DNA of 64,000 nucleotides from Streptomyces sp. NBC_00704 (GTDB lineage Bacteria > Actinomycetota > Actinomycetes > Streptomycetales > Streptomycetaceae), in contig NZ_CP109000.1 in the NCBI RefSeq assembly GCF_036226605.1, forward strand, positions 5,576,501 through 5,640,500, read 5' to 3'. Position numbers and translations under genes: made by a program. Positions 1 to 7,968 of the stretch are shown here, in pieces (positions within the stretch are counted from its first letter, which is position 1; every line of letters starts with the position of its first letter). The notes under the pieces are model-generated. The model saw only the letters and a list, made by a program, of their open reading frames with translations. It ran no database searches and was not told where the DNA came from.

Positions 1-341
1 AGCAGATCCCTCGCCTCGGTGTCCTTCAGCAGGAACCCGGACGCTCCCGCCCGCAGCGCGCCGAAGACGTACTCGTCGAGGTCGAAGGTGGTCAGCACCA
101 GCACGTCGGCGAGGCCCTCCCCGACCACGGTCCGGGTCGCGGACACCCCGTCCAGGCGCGGCATCTGAACGTCCATCAGCACCAGGTCGGGCCGCAGCTC
201 CCGGGCCAGCCGCACCGCCTGCTCGCCGTCCGCGGCCTCGCCGACCACCTCGATGTCGGGTGCGCTGCGCAGGATGAGGACCAGTCCCGCGCGGACCGCG
301 GACTGGTCCTCGGCGACCAGGACCCGGATGGCGGCGCTCAT
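1..341 (-). CDS. NarL/LuxR-type response regulator (3' part outside window)
   Basis: Only the first ~113 residues are present; the gene runs off the left edge, so the expected C-terminal LuxR helix-turn-helix is not seen. The visible part is a receiver domain: acidic pair E11-D12, phospho-acceptor D57 in the context LVLMDVQMP, the TTF switch region and a LLKD segment with the conserved lysine. Its ATG overlaps the TGA of the upstream histidine kinase by 4 nt (ATGA), so the pair is translationally coupled and is surely a cognate two-component system. Signal and targets cannot be inferred from the sequence. Confidence 0.93.
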   Translation of the reverse strand, partial: MSAAIRVLVAEDQSAVRAGLVLILRSAPDIEVVGEAADGEQAVRLARELRPDLVLMDVQMPRLDGVSATRTVVGEGLADVLVLTTFDLDEYVFGALRAGASGFLLKDTEARDL

Positions 342-1522
342 GCGGACTCTCCTTCGGCGAGGGGAAGAACGGCGTGCACGCTCCAGCGCGAGCCCTCCGG
401 TCCGGCGGCGAACGTGCCGCCCAGCAGCGCCGTCCGCTCCCGCATCCCGACGAGCCCGGCGCCCGATCCGGGGGCGCGGGGCCCGTCCCGGTGACCGCAG
501 GGGCTCAGGACCCGCAGGTCGAGCGCGCCGTCGCGCTGGACCAGGCGGACGGTGACCCGGCCGGGGCGCGCGTGTTTGAGGGCGTTGGTGAGCGACTCCT
601 GGACGATGCGGTAGGCGGCGAACTCGACGGGCGTGGGGAGCGTGCCGTGGTCGGCGTCGAGGCTGACGTCGAGCCCGTTGGCGCGGGCGCCGTCGACCAG
701 CGCGCGCAGTCCGTCGAGGGTGGGGGCGGCGGCCGGCTCGCGGTCGCCGCTGCCGTCGCGCAGGATCCCGATCAGCCGCCGCATCTCCGCCAGCCCCTCG
801 ACGCTGTTCTCCCGGATGACGGCCAGGGACCGGCGGGAGGTCGCCGGATCGTCGAGGGAGAGGGCGGCCGTGGAGTGGATGGCGATCGCGGAGAGGTGGT
901 TGGCGACCATGTCGTGCAACTCCCGCGCCATCCGCGCCCGCTCGGCCGTGACCGCCTGGGCGCGGTCCGCCTCGGCGAGCAGCGCGGTCTGTTCGGCGCG
1001 CAGCCGGGCGGCCTCGGCGGCGTCACGGTGATCGCGCACGATCCAGCCGGTGGCGGCCGGCCCGTAGGCGACGACGCCCACGATCACGCCGATCAGCAGC
1101 GCCTCCGGCACCCGCCACACCGCGAACGGCACCACGGTCCCCGCCACCGTGAGCAGCCCGGTGATCCACTGGATGCGGCGGGCGGAGGCGAGCGGGCCGT
1201 ACAGGACGGCCGCGTACACGACGTCGGTGAACATCAGGATCGTGGACACGTTGCCCTGGGTCACGAGGTCCGCGGTGATCGTGACGCCGGCGACGGCCAG
1301 AGCCGTGCGCGGGGCCGTCCGGCGCAGCAGTTCGCAGCCGGCCATCACGGTGAGCGGCACCAGCACCGGCCAGGGGCCGTCGAAGAGGGTGATCGGGTCG
1401 TCGGACCTGCGCGTGCCCAGTCCGGCGGCCACCAGGAGCAGCCCGCCGAGCAGTCCGCCGGCCGCGAGGAGCACGTCGAACCGGTGCGGACGGGGGAGGC
1501 GTCGGGCGGGCATGCCCTCCAT
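338..1522 (-). CDS. Sensor histidine kinase, HisKA_3 (NarX/DesK-like) family
   Basis: A membrane sensor kinase of about 394 residues, partner of the overlapping response regulator. The N-terminal half has several hydrophobic segments (first at about 17-36, others up to about 160) with no large extracytoplasmic domain. A short coiled linker leads to the HisKA_3 dimerisation box with the phospho-acceptor in RELHDMVANHLS (His about 204). A HATPase domain ends with the glycine-rich SGAGLVGMRER segment. I chose the ATG giving MEGMPARRL; a second ATG three codons later is equally possible. The longer open frame upstream runs antisense to the next gene and is not protein-like. The ligand is unknown. 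Confidence 0.9.
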   Translation of the reverse strand: MEGMPARRLPRPHRFDVLLAAGGLLGGLLLVAAGLGTRRSDDPITLFDGPWPVLVPLTVMAGCELLRRTAPRTALAVAGVTITADLVTQGNVSTILMFTDVVYAAVLYGPLASARRIQWITGLLTVAGTVVPFAVWRVPEALLIGVIVGVVAYGPAATGWIVRDHRDAAEAARLRAEQTALLAEADRAQAVTAERARMARELHDMVANHLSAIAIHSTAALSLDDPATSRRSLAVIRENSVEGLAEMRRLIGILRDGSGDREPAAAPTLDGLRALVDGARANGLDVSLDADHGTLPTPVEFAAYRIVQESLTNALKHARPGRVTVRLVQRDGALDLRVLSPCGHRDGPRAPGSGAGLVGMRERTALLGGTFAAGPEGSRWSVHAVLPLAEGESA

Positions 1523-1666
1523 CCAACACGCCCTCCGCGCCGGGCGCGTGCACCCCGGGGACGGTCCGGGACTGCATCTTTCGATGTACCGCCGGTTCGT
1601 CATCGGCGACGACGAACGCGGGCCGCGGCGGCGGCAGCCTGGGAGGGTGAAGGAGAGGAGCCGACC

Positions 1667-2266
1667 GTGATCGTCGCGCTGATCGTCGCCTGCGAGGCGG
1701 CCTTCTGGGTGCTGCTGGCCGCCGGACTGGCCTGCCGGTACGTGTTGCGCATGCCGAGGCTGGGGCTGGCGCTGCTGCTGTGCGAGCCGCTGCTGGAGGT
1801 CGTGCTGTTCGCCGTGACCGTGGTCGACCTCAGGAACGGGGCCGAGCCGGACTGGCGGCACGGCCTCGCCGCCGTCTACATCGGCTTCACCGTGGGCCTC
1901 GGCCACTCCACGATCCGGTGGGTCGACGCCCGGGTGGCCCACCGCTTCGCCGGCGGTCCGCCGCCCGTGCGCCCGCCCCGGTACGGCACCGCCCGCGCGG
2001 TCCACGAGTGGAAGGTCGCCGGGCGCTGGACCGTCGCCGCGCTGACCGCCGCCGCCCTGCTCCAGGCGGCCGTCTGGTACGTCGGCGGCGAGGGCGGGAC
2101 CGGCTCGCTGCGGGCGTGGCAGCAGCGGATGCTGTTCGTCGTCGGCGTCAATGCCGTCATCGCCGCGAGCTACACCCTCTTCCCGAAGAAGCGGCCGCGG
2201 GGCGAGCCCGAGCGGGAACCGGCCAACCTGGGACGAGGGCCGGCGGCGCGCCCGCCGCGGCCGTGA
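1667..2266 (+). CDS. Small integral membrane protein of unknown function
   Basis: Encodes 199 residues from a GTG start preceded by a good ribosome site (aaggagagg). Hydrophobic segments lie at about 1-25, 30-50, 63-80, 120-140 and 150-170, so it is probably a four- or five-helix inner-membrane protein. The tail from about 172 is Arg/Pro-rich and cytoplasmic-looking. It is divergent from the histidine kinase gene with about 145 bp between the starts, so the two may share a regulatory region. I do not recognise the family. The closest guess is a conserved actinobacterial hypothetical membrane protein; no catalytic motif is visible. Confidence 0.8.
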   Translation: MIVALIVACEAAFWVLLAAGLACRYVLRMPRLGLALLLCEPLLEVVLFAVTVVDLRNGAEPDWRHGLAAVYIGFTVGLGHSTIRWVDARVAHRFAGGPPPVRPPRYGTARAVHEWKVAGRWTVAALTAAALLQAAVWYVGGEGGTGSLRAWQQRMLFVVGVNAVIAASYTLFPKKRPRGEPEREPANLGRGPAARPPRP

Positions 2267-2278
2267 CGGGCGCGGGCG

Positions 2279-2851
2279 TCAGCGTTCGCCGCCCGGCACC
2301 CACAGGACGTCGCCGGTGGCCTTGTTGGCGGTGCGGGCCAGGATGAACAGGAGGTCCGAGAGGCGGTTGAGGTAGGTCGCGGTCAGCGGGTTCATCGCCT
2401 CGCCGTGCACCTCCAGCGCCGCCCAGGTGGAGCGTTCGGCGCGCCGGACGACCGTGCAGGCCTGGTGCAGCAGGGCCGCGCCCGGCGAGCCGCCGGGAAG
2501 GATGAACGAGCGCAGCTTCTCCAGCCGCTCGTTGAAGCGGTCGCAGTCCGCTTCCAGCCGGTCGACGTAGAACTGCTCCACGCGCAGCGGCGGGAACCCG
2601 GGGTTCTCCGTCACCGGCGTCGACAGGTCCGCGCCCACGTCGAACAGGTCGTTCTGGACGCGGGTGAGGACGGCGACGAGTTCCTCGTCGAGCCCGCCCA
2701 GCGCGAGCGCCGTGCCGATCACCGCGTTCGCCTCGTTGGCGTCCGCGTACGCGGAGATCCGCAGATCGGTCTTGGCGACCCTGCTCATGTCGCCGAGGGC
2801 CGTGGTGCCCTGGTCGCCGGTCCTGGTGTAGATGCGCGTCAAATTGACCAT
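2279..2851 (-). CDS. PduO-type cob(I)alamin adenosyltransferase
   Basis: Transfers the adenosyl group of ATP to cob(I)alamin to make adenosylcobalamin, the cofactor of methylmalonyl-CoA mutase and related enzymes. The 190 residues match the PduO family throughout. The N-terminal ATP-binding signature is IYTRTGDQGTTALGD, followed by AYADANEANAVIG. The C-terminal helix has CTVVRRAERS and the TYLNRLSDLLFILAR motif that packs at the trimer active site. The length is typical for the family. It converges on the preceding membrane protein gene with only 12 bp between them. MeaB and methylmalonyl-CoA epimerase, further along the window, belong to the same B12-dependent pathway. Confidence 0.95.
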   Translation of the reverse strand: MVNLTRIYTRTGDQGTTALGDMSRVAKTDLRISAYADANEANAVIGTALALGGLDEELVAVLTRVQNDLFDVGADLSTPVTENPGFPPLRVEQFYVDRLEADCDRFNERLEKLRSFILPGGSPGAALLHQACTVVRRAERSTWAALEVHGEAMNPLTATYLNRLSDLLFILARTANKATGDVLWVPGGER

Positions 2852-3350
2852 GCCGTCAATCTAGACCGTCCCCGCGGACGCGTTCCGTTCCGTTCGTCAC
2901 TGCGCCGGCCACGGGGTCACTTCAGGGCCAATCGGTGGGAATCGGGCAGGATTTGACGACGTGACCGGCGTCTCACGCCCTGAGACGTGAAACGCGTTAC
3001 TAACCGGTCACACAGCGCCCCCCGACCGCTAATCTCCGGCCCAGAGGCACACGGACAGGTACAGGGACGGGCAACCGGACGGTCGGCCGGGCCCTCGGCC
3101 GGGACTCGACCGGACGGGCGGCCGGAACGGCTGCGCCGGATGGTTGAACGCCGGTGACATCGGACGCGTGAGCGGGCAGGGCTTCTACAGGCGCACACCG
3201 CACAGGCCCCACGGGCCTCACCCCTGCGGGTGAATTCGGTATCGGTTCGCTCACAGACGGCAACCTCCGGCCGCTTCACGCAGTCAGAGGATGCAACGCA
3301 CCACCGGACATCACACCGCGGAGCACGAGACGCACGCTTAGGGGAGCGCT
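2852..3350. other. 499-bp divergent intergenic region with nested inverted repeats
   Basis: This separates the adenosyltransferase gene (leftward) from the STAS gene (rightward). I see no credible gene: the short open frames on either strand have no family resemblance. It must carry both promoters. The clearest structure is the nested inverted repeat at 2961-3011, listed separately. A TAATCT box at 3030-3035, with a weak -35-like GTCACA 17 bp upstream, is a possible rightward promoter, which would give a leader of roughly 300 nt before the STAS start. Confidence 0.5.
2961..3011. repeat. Nested inverted repeats upstream of the STAS gene
   Basis: The outer arms GTGACCGG (2961-2968) and CCGGTCAC (3004-3011) are perfect complements. 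Directly inside lies a second perfect pair, CGTCTCA (2969-2975) and TGAGACG (2981-2987), with a 5-nt spacer. The inner palindrome could be a dimeric repressor site. The combined structure could also fold in RNA. The function is unknown. Confidence 0.55.
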
Positions 3351-3674
3351 ATGCACATCAGGGGCGACCACGTCGAGCTGGTCGTCGGGGGCCGTCTCGA
3401 CGTCCGCAGCGCGGCGGACGCCCGTACGGCCCTGCACACGGCCGTCGACGACGGAGTCGGCGACCTGGTGCTCGACCTGTCCGAACTGGATTCCTGGGAC
3501 GCCACCGGACTCGGCGTCATCATGGGCGTCCACCGACGGGCGGGTCGCTGCGGCCGGCGGCTGGTGCTGCGCGGCGTACCCCCGCAGATGCAACGCCTCC
3601 TGGTGGCCACCCGGTTGCACCGCATCCTCGCCATCGAGGGCGGCATCGGCGTGGAGTCGCTGCCCCGGGTGTGA
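3351..3674 (+). CDS. STAS-domain protein (anti-sigma factor antagonist-like)
   Basis: A single-domain STAS protein of 107 residues, the fold of SpoIIAA/RsbV/BldG-type antagonists that release sigma factors by binding anti-sigma kinases. The core runs from the N-terminal strand HVELVVGGRLDV through LVLDLSELDSWDATGLGVI. Where active antagonists carry D-S-[ST]-G-L, this protein has D50-A51-T52-G53-L54, so the usual phospho-serine is alanine. It may act without phosphorylation control, or use the neighbouring threonine. No anti-sigma kinase lies beside it; the next gene encodes a large P-loop protein. The ATG follows an aggggagcgct ribosome site. Confidence 0.88.
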   Translation: MHIRGDHVELVVGGRLDVRSAADARTALHTAVDDGVGDLVLDLSELDSWDATGLGVIMGVHRRAGRCGRRLVLRGVPPQMQRLLVATRLHRILAIEGGIGVESLPRV

Positions 3675-3908
3675 CCCACGGGGGCCTTGGCCTGCACGGG
3701 AATCGTGTGACGGGCGCAATCCTCACAAGACCGTGACGCTTCGGGCGGGGCGGCACCCCGGGCTGTCGTGGATACTGTGCGAAGGTTTACGGTTCGTCTG
3801 CCCGCCGCTCTCAGCCTCGAGCGGGCACCGGACCAGAAGCGACAGCGCAGTGTGCAGCAAGGCCGGGAGGGGCTACCGCCACACGACGCTTTTGGGGGGC
3901 TCGAACCT

Positions 3909-6452
3909 ATGGACCCGAACCCGCGGGGACCCGAGGAGTACGGGCAGGACGGCGACGGGACAGCGCCGCGCCCACGCCCTTCCCGGGACCCCCTCACACC
4001 CGACTTCGGCCAGCACCAGCCGGCCCGGGCCCGTACCGTGCGCATCGTCGTCGGCGAACACCTGCTCACCGTCAACCCGGTGGACGGCAGCGAGATGGAA
4101 CGGCGTCCGCCCGGCGAGCAGGACGGCGGACCGCCCGGCAAGCGCACGCCCGAGCAGCGCGCCGAGACCGAACGCGCCGCCCGGCCGCCCGCCCCCGCCG
4201 GCCCGGCCCGCACCCCGTGGCCGCTCCAGGGCCGCCAGGACGAACGCGAACAACTGGTCCGCCTGCTCGCCCGCGGCCGCTCCGTCCGTGTCACCGGCGC
4301 CCCCGGATCCGGCCGCACCAGTCTCCTCGACCTCGTCGCCGAGGACTGCGAGGACCTCGCCCCCGACGGCGTCGTCCGCCTCAGCGGCTTCGGCCGCACC
4401 GCCTCCGACCTGCTGCGCGAGCTCTTCCACGCCGTCCACGACGCCCCCCGGCACCGCCCCGGAGACGACGAGCTGCGCGACCTCGTCCGCGGGATCGGCG
4501 CGGTCGTCGTCGTCGACGACACCGACCTCGGCGGCGCCGCCCTCGACGAACTGCTCGACGCGACGCCCGAATGCGCCTTCCTCCTCGGCGCCGCCCCGGA
4601 CGCCCCCGCCCCCTCCGCGGAGTCCGCCGTCGAGGAGGTCGCCCTCACCGGACTCGACCGCGCCGGCGGCGTCGAGGTCATCGAGCAGGCCGTCGGCCGG
4701 GTCCTCACCGAGGAGGAGGCCAACTGGGCCGGAGACCTCTGGTTCGAGTCCGAGGGCCTGCCGCTGCGGTTCGTCCAGGCCGGCGCCCTGCTCCGGCAGC
4801 GCGACCGGCTGCGCGCCGACGCCGACGCGGTCGACGCCTTCGGCGTCTTCGAGGACGCCCGGCCGCTCCCCGCACCGGCCGAGGCCGCCGCCGGGGCCGG
4901 TGAGGCGGAGGAGATACCCCTGCCCTCCCTCGGCGAGGCCGCCGCGCCCGCGCCGCTGCTCGCCGCCCGCCTGAGCGCCTCTGCCCGCGCCACCCTGCGC
5001 TTCGCCGTCGCCCTGGGCGGCGAGGTCCCGCACCAGGCGCACCTGCCCGCCCTGGTCGGCGACACCCACGCCGACGCGGCCCTCGGCGAACTGGCCGCCT
5101 GCGGACTCGTCTCCCCGGTCGGCACCCGCTACCGCCTCGCCGTCGGCGTGCGGACCCAGCTGGAGGCCGCCGGATACGCCGACGACGTCGAGGCCCGCGT
5201 CCTGGCCGCCGCCCAGCACTACGCCTGGTGGGCCGGACACCCCTCCGTCACCCCCGAGCGGGTGTGCGCCGAGGCCGACGCGGTGCTCGCCGCGCTCGCC
5301 GCCCTCGTCCCCGCCACCACCCGCCCCGAAGAGGGCGAGGAGGCCACCGCGGTCCGGCTCGCCCGCACCGCCGCCCCCGCCTTCGCCGCGGGGCTGCACT
5401 GGCGGGCCTGGGCGAGCGCCCTGCACGAGGGCGCCGAAGCCGCCCGGCTGGCCGGCGAGTCCGGCGACCGCGCCTACTTCCACCACGAACTGGGCGTCCT
5501 CGCCCTGTGCACCGGCGACCTCGACCGCGCCCGCTCCGAGCTGGAGGCCTCCCTCGCGCTGCGCGGGGTCATCTCCGACAAGCGCGGCACCGTGGCCGGC
5601 CGGCGCGCCCTCGCCCTGGTCGCCGACGCCTCCGGCGACATACCCGGCCTGCCGACGACGACCCCGCCCGTGGCCGCCGACGAGGAGACGCCCGAGGCAC
5701 GCCACGAGGAGTCCGCGCCCGCGCCGCGCGCCGTCCAGGCGGCGCTCCCGTCCTTCGCGCCGGAGGCGGAGACCCTCGTCGCCCGCCGCGAACCGCCCGC
5801 CCGGCCCTTCGGGCCGGCCAAGCACCAGCGCGGCGGCCTGCGGGGCCTGGCCCGGCGCAACCTCGTCGCGGCCGGCGCGGGCGCGCTGCTCGTCGCCGTG
5901 CTCGGCACGGTGGTGACGCTGGGCGCGACCTCCGACAACGACGCCCACAACCCCTCCGACCGGGTGGGCGTCAACCCGACCGCCGACGCCGGGCAGAACG
6001 GCGACGACCCGAACGACGACACCCCCGGCGACGCCGGCTCGTCCTCCGACACCGGCGAGGCGACCAGCGGGCCGACCGACCCCGGTCCGGACGGCACGAT
6101 GGGCACCACGGACGACCCCTCGCCCACGGGACCGGCCGAACCGTCCCCGGACGCCACCGGTTCCCCCGGCGGTCCCGGGCACGGCAGCTCGCCGTCGAGC
6201 ACGCCCAGGCCCTCCACGTCGCCCAGCCACAGCACCGGGCCCTCGGCGACGCCCTCGCAGTCGGCGTCGTCGAGCTCGTCCGGTTCGCCGAGCCCTTCCG
6301 CGTCGGAAACCGAGGAACCCACCGGGACGCCGACCGGGGACACTTCGAACTCGGCGGGCAGTCCGATGTCGTCCGCGCCGGGCGGCTCCCTCACCTCCAC
6401 CGGGCCCGCCGCGGACGCCGTCCCGCCCGCCACGCCGGACGAAGTGCTCTAG
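3909..6452 (+). CDS. Membrane-anchored P-loop ATPase-like protein with Ser/Thr/Pro-rich tail
   Basis: About 847 residues. Residues 1-105 are polar and disordered. A P-loop NTPase-like domain starts with GAPGSGRTS (130-138), in which the Walker A lysine is arginine; a Walker B-like VVVVDDTD follows near 199-206. The middle resembles the helical/TPR part of STAND ATPases (LARSELEASLALRGV near 545). One transmembrane helix lies near 652-672, followed by a ~170-residue Ser/Thr/Pro/Gly/Asp-rich, mucin-like segment that should face outside the cell. The first plausible start is the ATG after a GGGGGG stretch; the longer frame upstream lacks a ribosome site. It is an annotated ATP/GTP-binding protein family in Streptomyces with no known function. 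Confidence 0.82.
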   Translation: MDPNPRGPEEYGQDGDGTAPRPRPSRDPLTPDFGQHQPARARTVRIVVGEHLLTVNPVDGSEMERRPPGEQDGGPPGKRTPEQRAETERAARPPAPAGPARTPWPLQGRQDEREQLVRLLARGRSVRVTGAPGSGRTSLLDLVAEDCEDLAPDGVVRLSGFGRTASDLLRELFHAVHDAPRHRPGDDELRDLVRGIGAVVVVDDTDLGGAALDELLDATPECAFLLGAAPDAPAPSAESAVEEVALTGLDRAGGVEVIEQAVGRVLTEEEANWAGDLWFESEGLPLRFVQAGALLRQRDRLRADADAVDAFGVFEDARPLPAPAEAAAGAGEAEEIPLPSLGEAAAPAPLLAARLSASARATLRFAVALGGEVPHQAHLPALVGDTHADAALGELAACGLVSPVGTRYRLAVGVRTQLEAAGYADDVEARVLAAAQHYAWWAGHPSVTPERVCAEADAVLAALAALVPATTRPEEGEEATAVRLARTAAPAFAAGLHWRAWASALHEGAEAARLAGESGDRAYFHHELGVLALCTGDLDRARSELEASLALRGVISDKRGTVAGRRALALVADASGDIPGLPTTTPPVAADEETPEARHEESAPAPRAVQAALPSFAPEAETLVARREPPARPFGPAKHQRGGLRGLARRNLVAAGAGALLVAVLGTVVTLGATSDNDAHNPSDRVGVNPTADAGQNGDDPNDDTPGDAGSSSDTGEATSGPTDPGPDGTMGTTDDPSPTGPAEPSPDATGSPGGPGHGSSPSSTPRPSTSPSHSTGPSATPSQSASSSSSGSPSPSASETEEPTGTPTGDTSNSAGSPMSSAPGGSLTSTGPAADAVPPATPDEVL

Positions 6453-6473
6453 CCCGCCCGAGCCCGCGGACAC

Positions 6474-6516
6474 ACGGGAACGGGCCGGTTCCGCAGGGGA
6501 ACCGGCCCGTTCCCGT
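6474..6516. terminator. Bidirectional hairpin terminator
   Basis: Perfect 19-bp arms (6474-6492 and 6498-6516) around a 5-nt loop, between the convergent P-loop protein gene and nucS. There is no long U-tract, as is usual for streptomycete terminators, but stem strength and placement make the call secure. Confidence 0.85.
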
Positions 6517-6556
6517 TCGTCCCGCGCGCGGGACGGTCCGGATCGCGCGGGTGTGC

Positions 6557-7228
6557 TCAGAACAGGCGCAGCTTGTCGTCCTCGATGCCGCGCAGGGCGT
6601 TGTAGTCGAGGACCGTGCAGCCGATGCCGCGGTCCGTGGCCAGCACACGGGCCTGGGGCTTGATCTCCTGGGCCGCGAAGACGCCGCGCACCGGCGCGAG
6701 ATGCGGATCGCGGTTCAACAGCTCCAGATAGCGCGTGAGTTGCTCGACGCCGTCGATCTCGCCGCGCCGCTTGATCTCCACCGCGACGGTCTGCCCCGCC
6801 GCGTCCCGGCACAGGATGTCGACCGGTCCGATGGCCGTCATGTACTCGCGGCGGATGAGGGTGTAGCCCTCGCCGAGGGTCTCGATGCGGTCGGCGAGCA
6901 GTTCCTGGAGGTGCGCTTCCACGCCGTCCTTGATCAGGCCGGGATCGACGCCCAGTTCGTGCGACGAGTCGTGGAGGATCTCCTCCATCGTGATGATGAG
7001 CTTCTCGCCGCCCTTGTTGACGACGGTCCACACGCCCTCCTCGTCGCCCGCGCCCTCCTTGAGCGTGCAGGGCGGCGACATCCAGTTCAGGGGCTTGTAG
7101 GCGCGGTCGTCCGCATGGATCGAGACGCTGCCGTCCGCCTTCACCAGAATGAGGCGGGGAGCGGAAGGGAGATGGGCGGTGAGCCGGCCGGCGTAGTCGA
7201 CGGAGCACCGGGCGATGACGAGACGCAT
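6557..7228 (-). CDS. nucS: Mismatch endonuclease NucS (EndoMS)
   Basis: A 223-residue endonuclease that replaces MutS-MutL mismatch repair in most Actinobacteria, cutting both strands at certain mismatches. The N-terminal dimerisation/DNA-binding domain starts MRLVIARCSVDYAGRL. The C-terminal PD-(D/E)xK nuclease core has the metal-binding aspartate in GPVDILCRD and the VEIKRRG element. The last residues, DDKLRLF, fit the beta-clamp-binding motif at the C-terminus of NucS proteins. I chose the ATG that matches the family length; the longer frame adds about 45 non-conserved residues. It is divergent from the next gene, with a promoter region of about 260 bp. Confidence 0.95.
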   Translation of the reverse strand: MRLVIARCSVDYAGRLTAHLPSAPRLILVKADGSVSIHADDRAYKPLNWMSPPCTLKEGAGDEEGVWTVVNKGGEKLIITMEEILHDSSHELGVDPGLIKDGVEAHLQELLADRIETLGEGYTLIRREYMTAIGPVDILCRDAAGQTVAVEIKRRGEIDGVEQLTRYLELLNRDPHLAPVRGVFAAQEIKPQARVLATDRGIGCTVLDYNALRGIEDDKLRLF

Positions 7229-7491
7229 GGGGCGCAACGCTATCCGACGCCCCCGCCCCCAAGCGATTCGCCCTGGAAAAAGATCCTTCGGCGGGCGCTC
7301 GACAGTGGCCGATTGTGAGCCCAACCCAGGTTCCCTATGTGCCCATTCTCCTGGTGCGGTCACCGTCCGTTGCCTACCGTAGGGAACGGGAGGTCGCGAT
7401 GCGTGTACTCAGCGTGTGCGGTGTTTCGGCATGCGGACTCCCGTCCCTGTCCGGCAACCCCTGCTGTTTTGGGGGTGCGAGAGGAGTACCC

Positions 7492-7884
7492 ATGTCGCTC
7501 GACGTCTCACCGGCCCTACTCGAACAGGCCGAGCGAGGCGAGGTCGACGAAGCACAATTCGTCGACTGCGTCCGGACCTCCCTGCCCTACGCATGGGAGA
7601 TGGTCAGCTCCCTGGTGGCCCAGCTGAAGGTGGACGGCGCGGACTTCGCCGACAACCAGACGCCCCCGCCGGACGAGCAGGCACGCGGGCAGTTGCTGCG
7701 CGCGCTCGCGAGTGACGCCATACGCGGTGCGCTGCAACGGCACTTCGGTGTGCGGCTGGCCTTCCAGAACTGCCACCGGGTGGCGGTGTTCCCGTTGGAC
7801 CCCGCGGTCGACGAGAAGCTCGGCCGCTTCACCTCGGTCCGCAGCCAGGTGCTGAACCAGTCCCCGGAATTCCGGGACTGCTGA
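7492..7884 (+). CDS. Small conserved actinobacterial protein (SCO5389 family)
   Basis: A 130-residue soluble, acidic protein starting MSLDVSPALLEQAERGE, with no signal peptide, membrane segment or recognised catalytic motif. It resembles the Streptomyces family named after SCO5389, which follows nucS in S. coelicolor. That assignment rests on recall and gene order. The chosen ATG has a strong ribosome site (gagaggag). The frame is open upstream to 7315, including an ATG at 7399 that would add a cysteine-rich stretch ending CCFGGARGVP; I regard this as non-coding or as an alternative start. Its function is unknown, and its position divergent from nucS does not establish a repair role. Confidence 0.82.
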   Translation: MSLDVSPALLEQAERGEVDEAQFVDCVRTSLPYAWEMVSSLVAQLKVDGADFADNQTPPPDEQARGQLLRALASDAIRGALQRHFGVRLAFQNCHRVAVFPLDPAVDEKLGRFTSVRSQVLNQSPEFRDC

Positions 7885-7902
7885 ACCGGTGAGGCTGTCG
7901 CT

Positions 7903-7945
7903 TGCCGCTCCTGACGCGGGAGGTTCCACAGACACGGGAGCGGCA
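7903..7945. terminator. Possible hairpin between convergent genes
   Basis: Complementary 9-nt arms TGCCGCTCC (7903-7911) and GGAGCGGCA (7937-7945) flank a 25-nt loop in the short gap between the SCO5389-family gene and the convergent oxidoreductase gene. The large loop makes this a weak terminator call. Confidence 0.35.
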
Positions 7946-7968
7946 GGCCTCAGGGTCGGCTGGGCTGT

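Noticed and set aside
2852..3350. A cobalamin riboswitch near the adenosyltransferase gene
   Set aside because: No B12-box-like conserved core was seen, and the nested repeats do not match that architecture.
3873..7262. A 1129-codon open frame on the minus strand across the P-loop gene and nucS
   Set aside because: It reads through two supported genes in the wrong frame and has low-complexity Gly/Arg/Ala composition.
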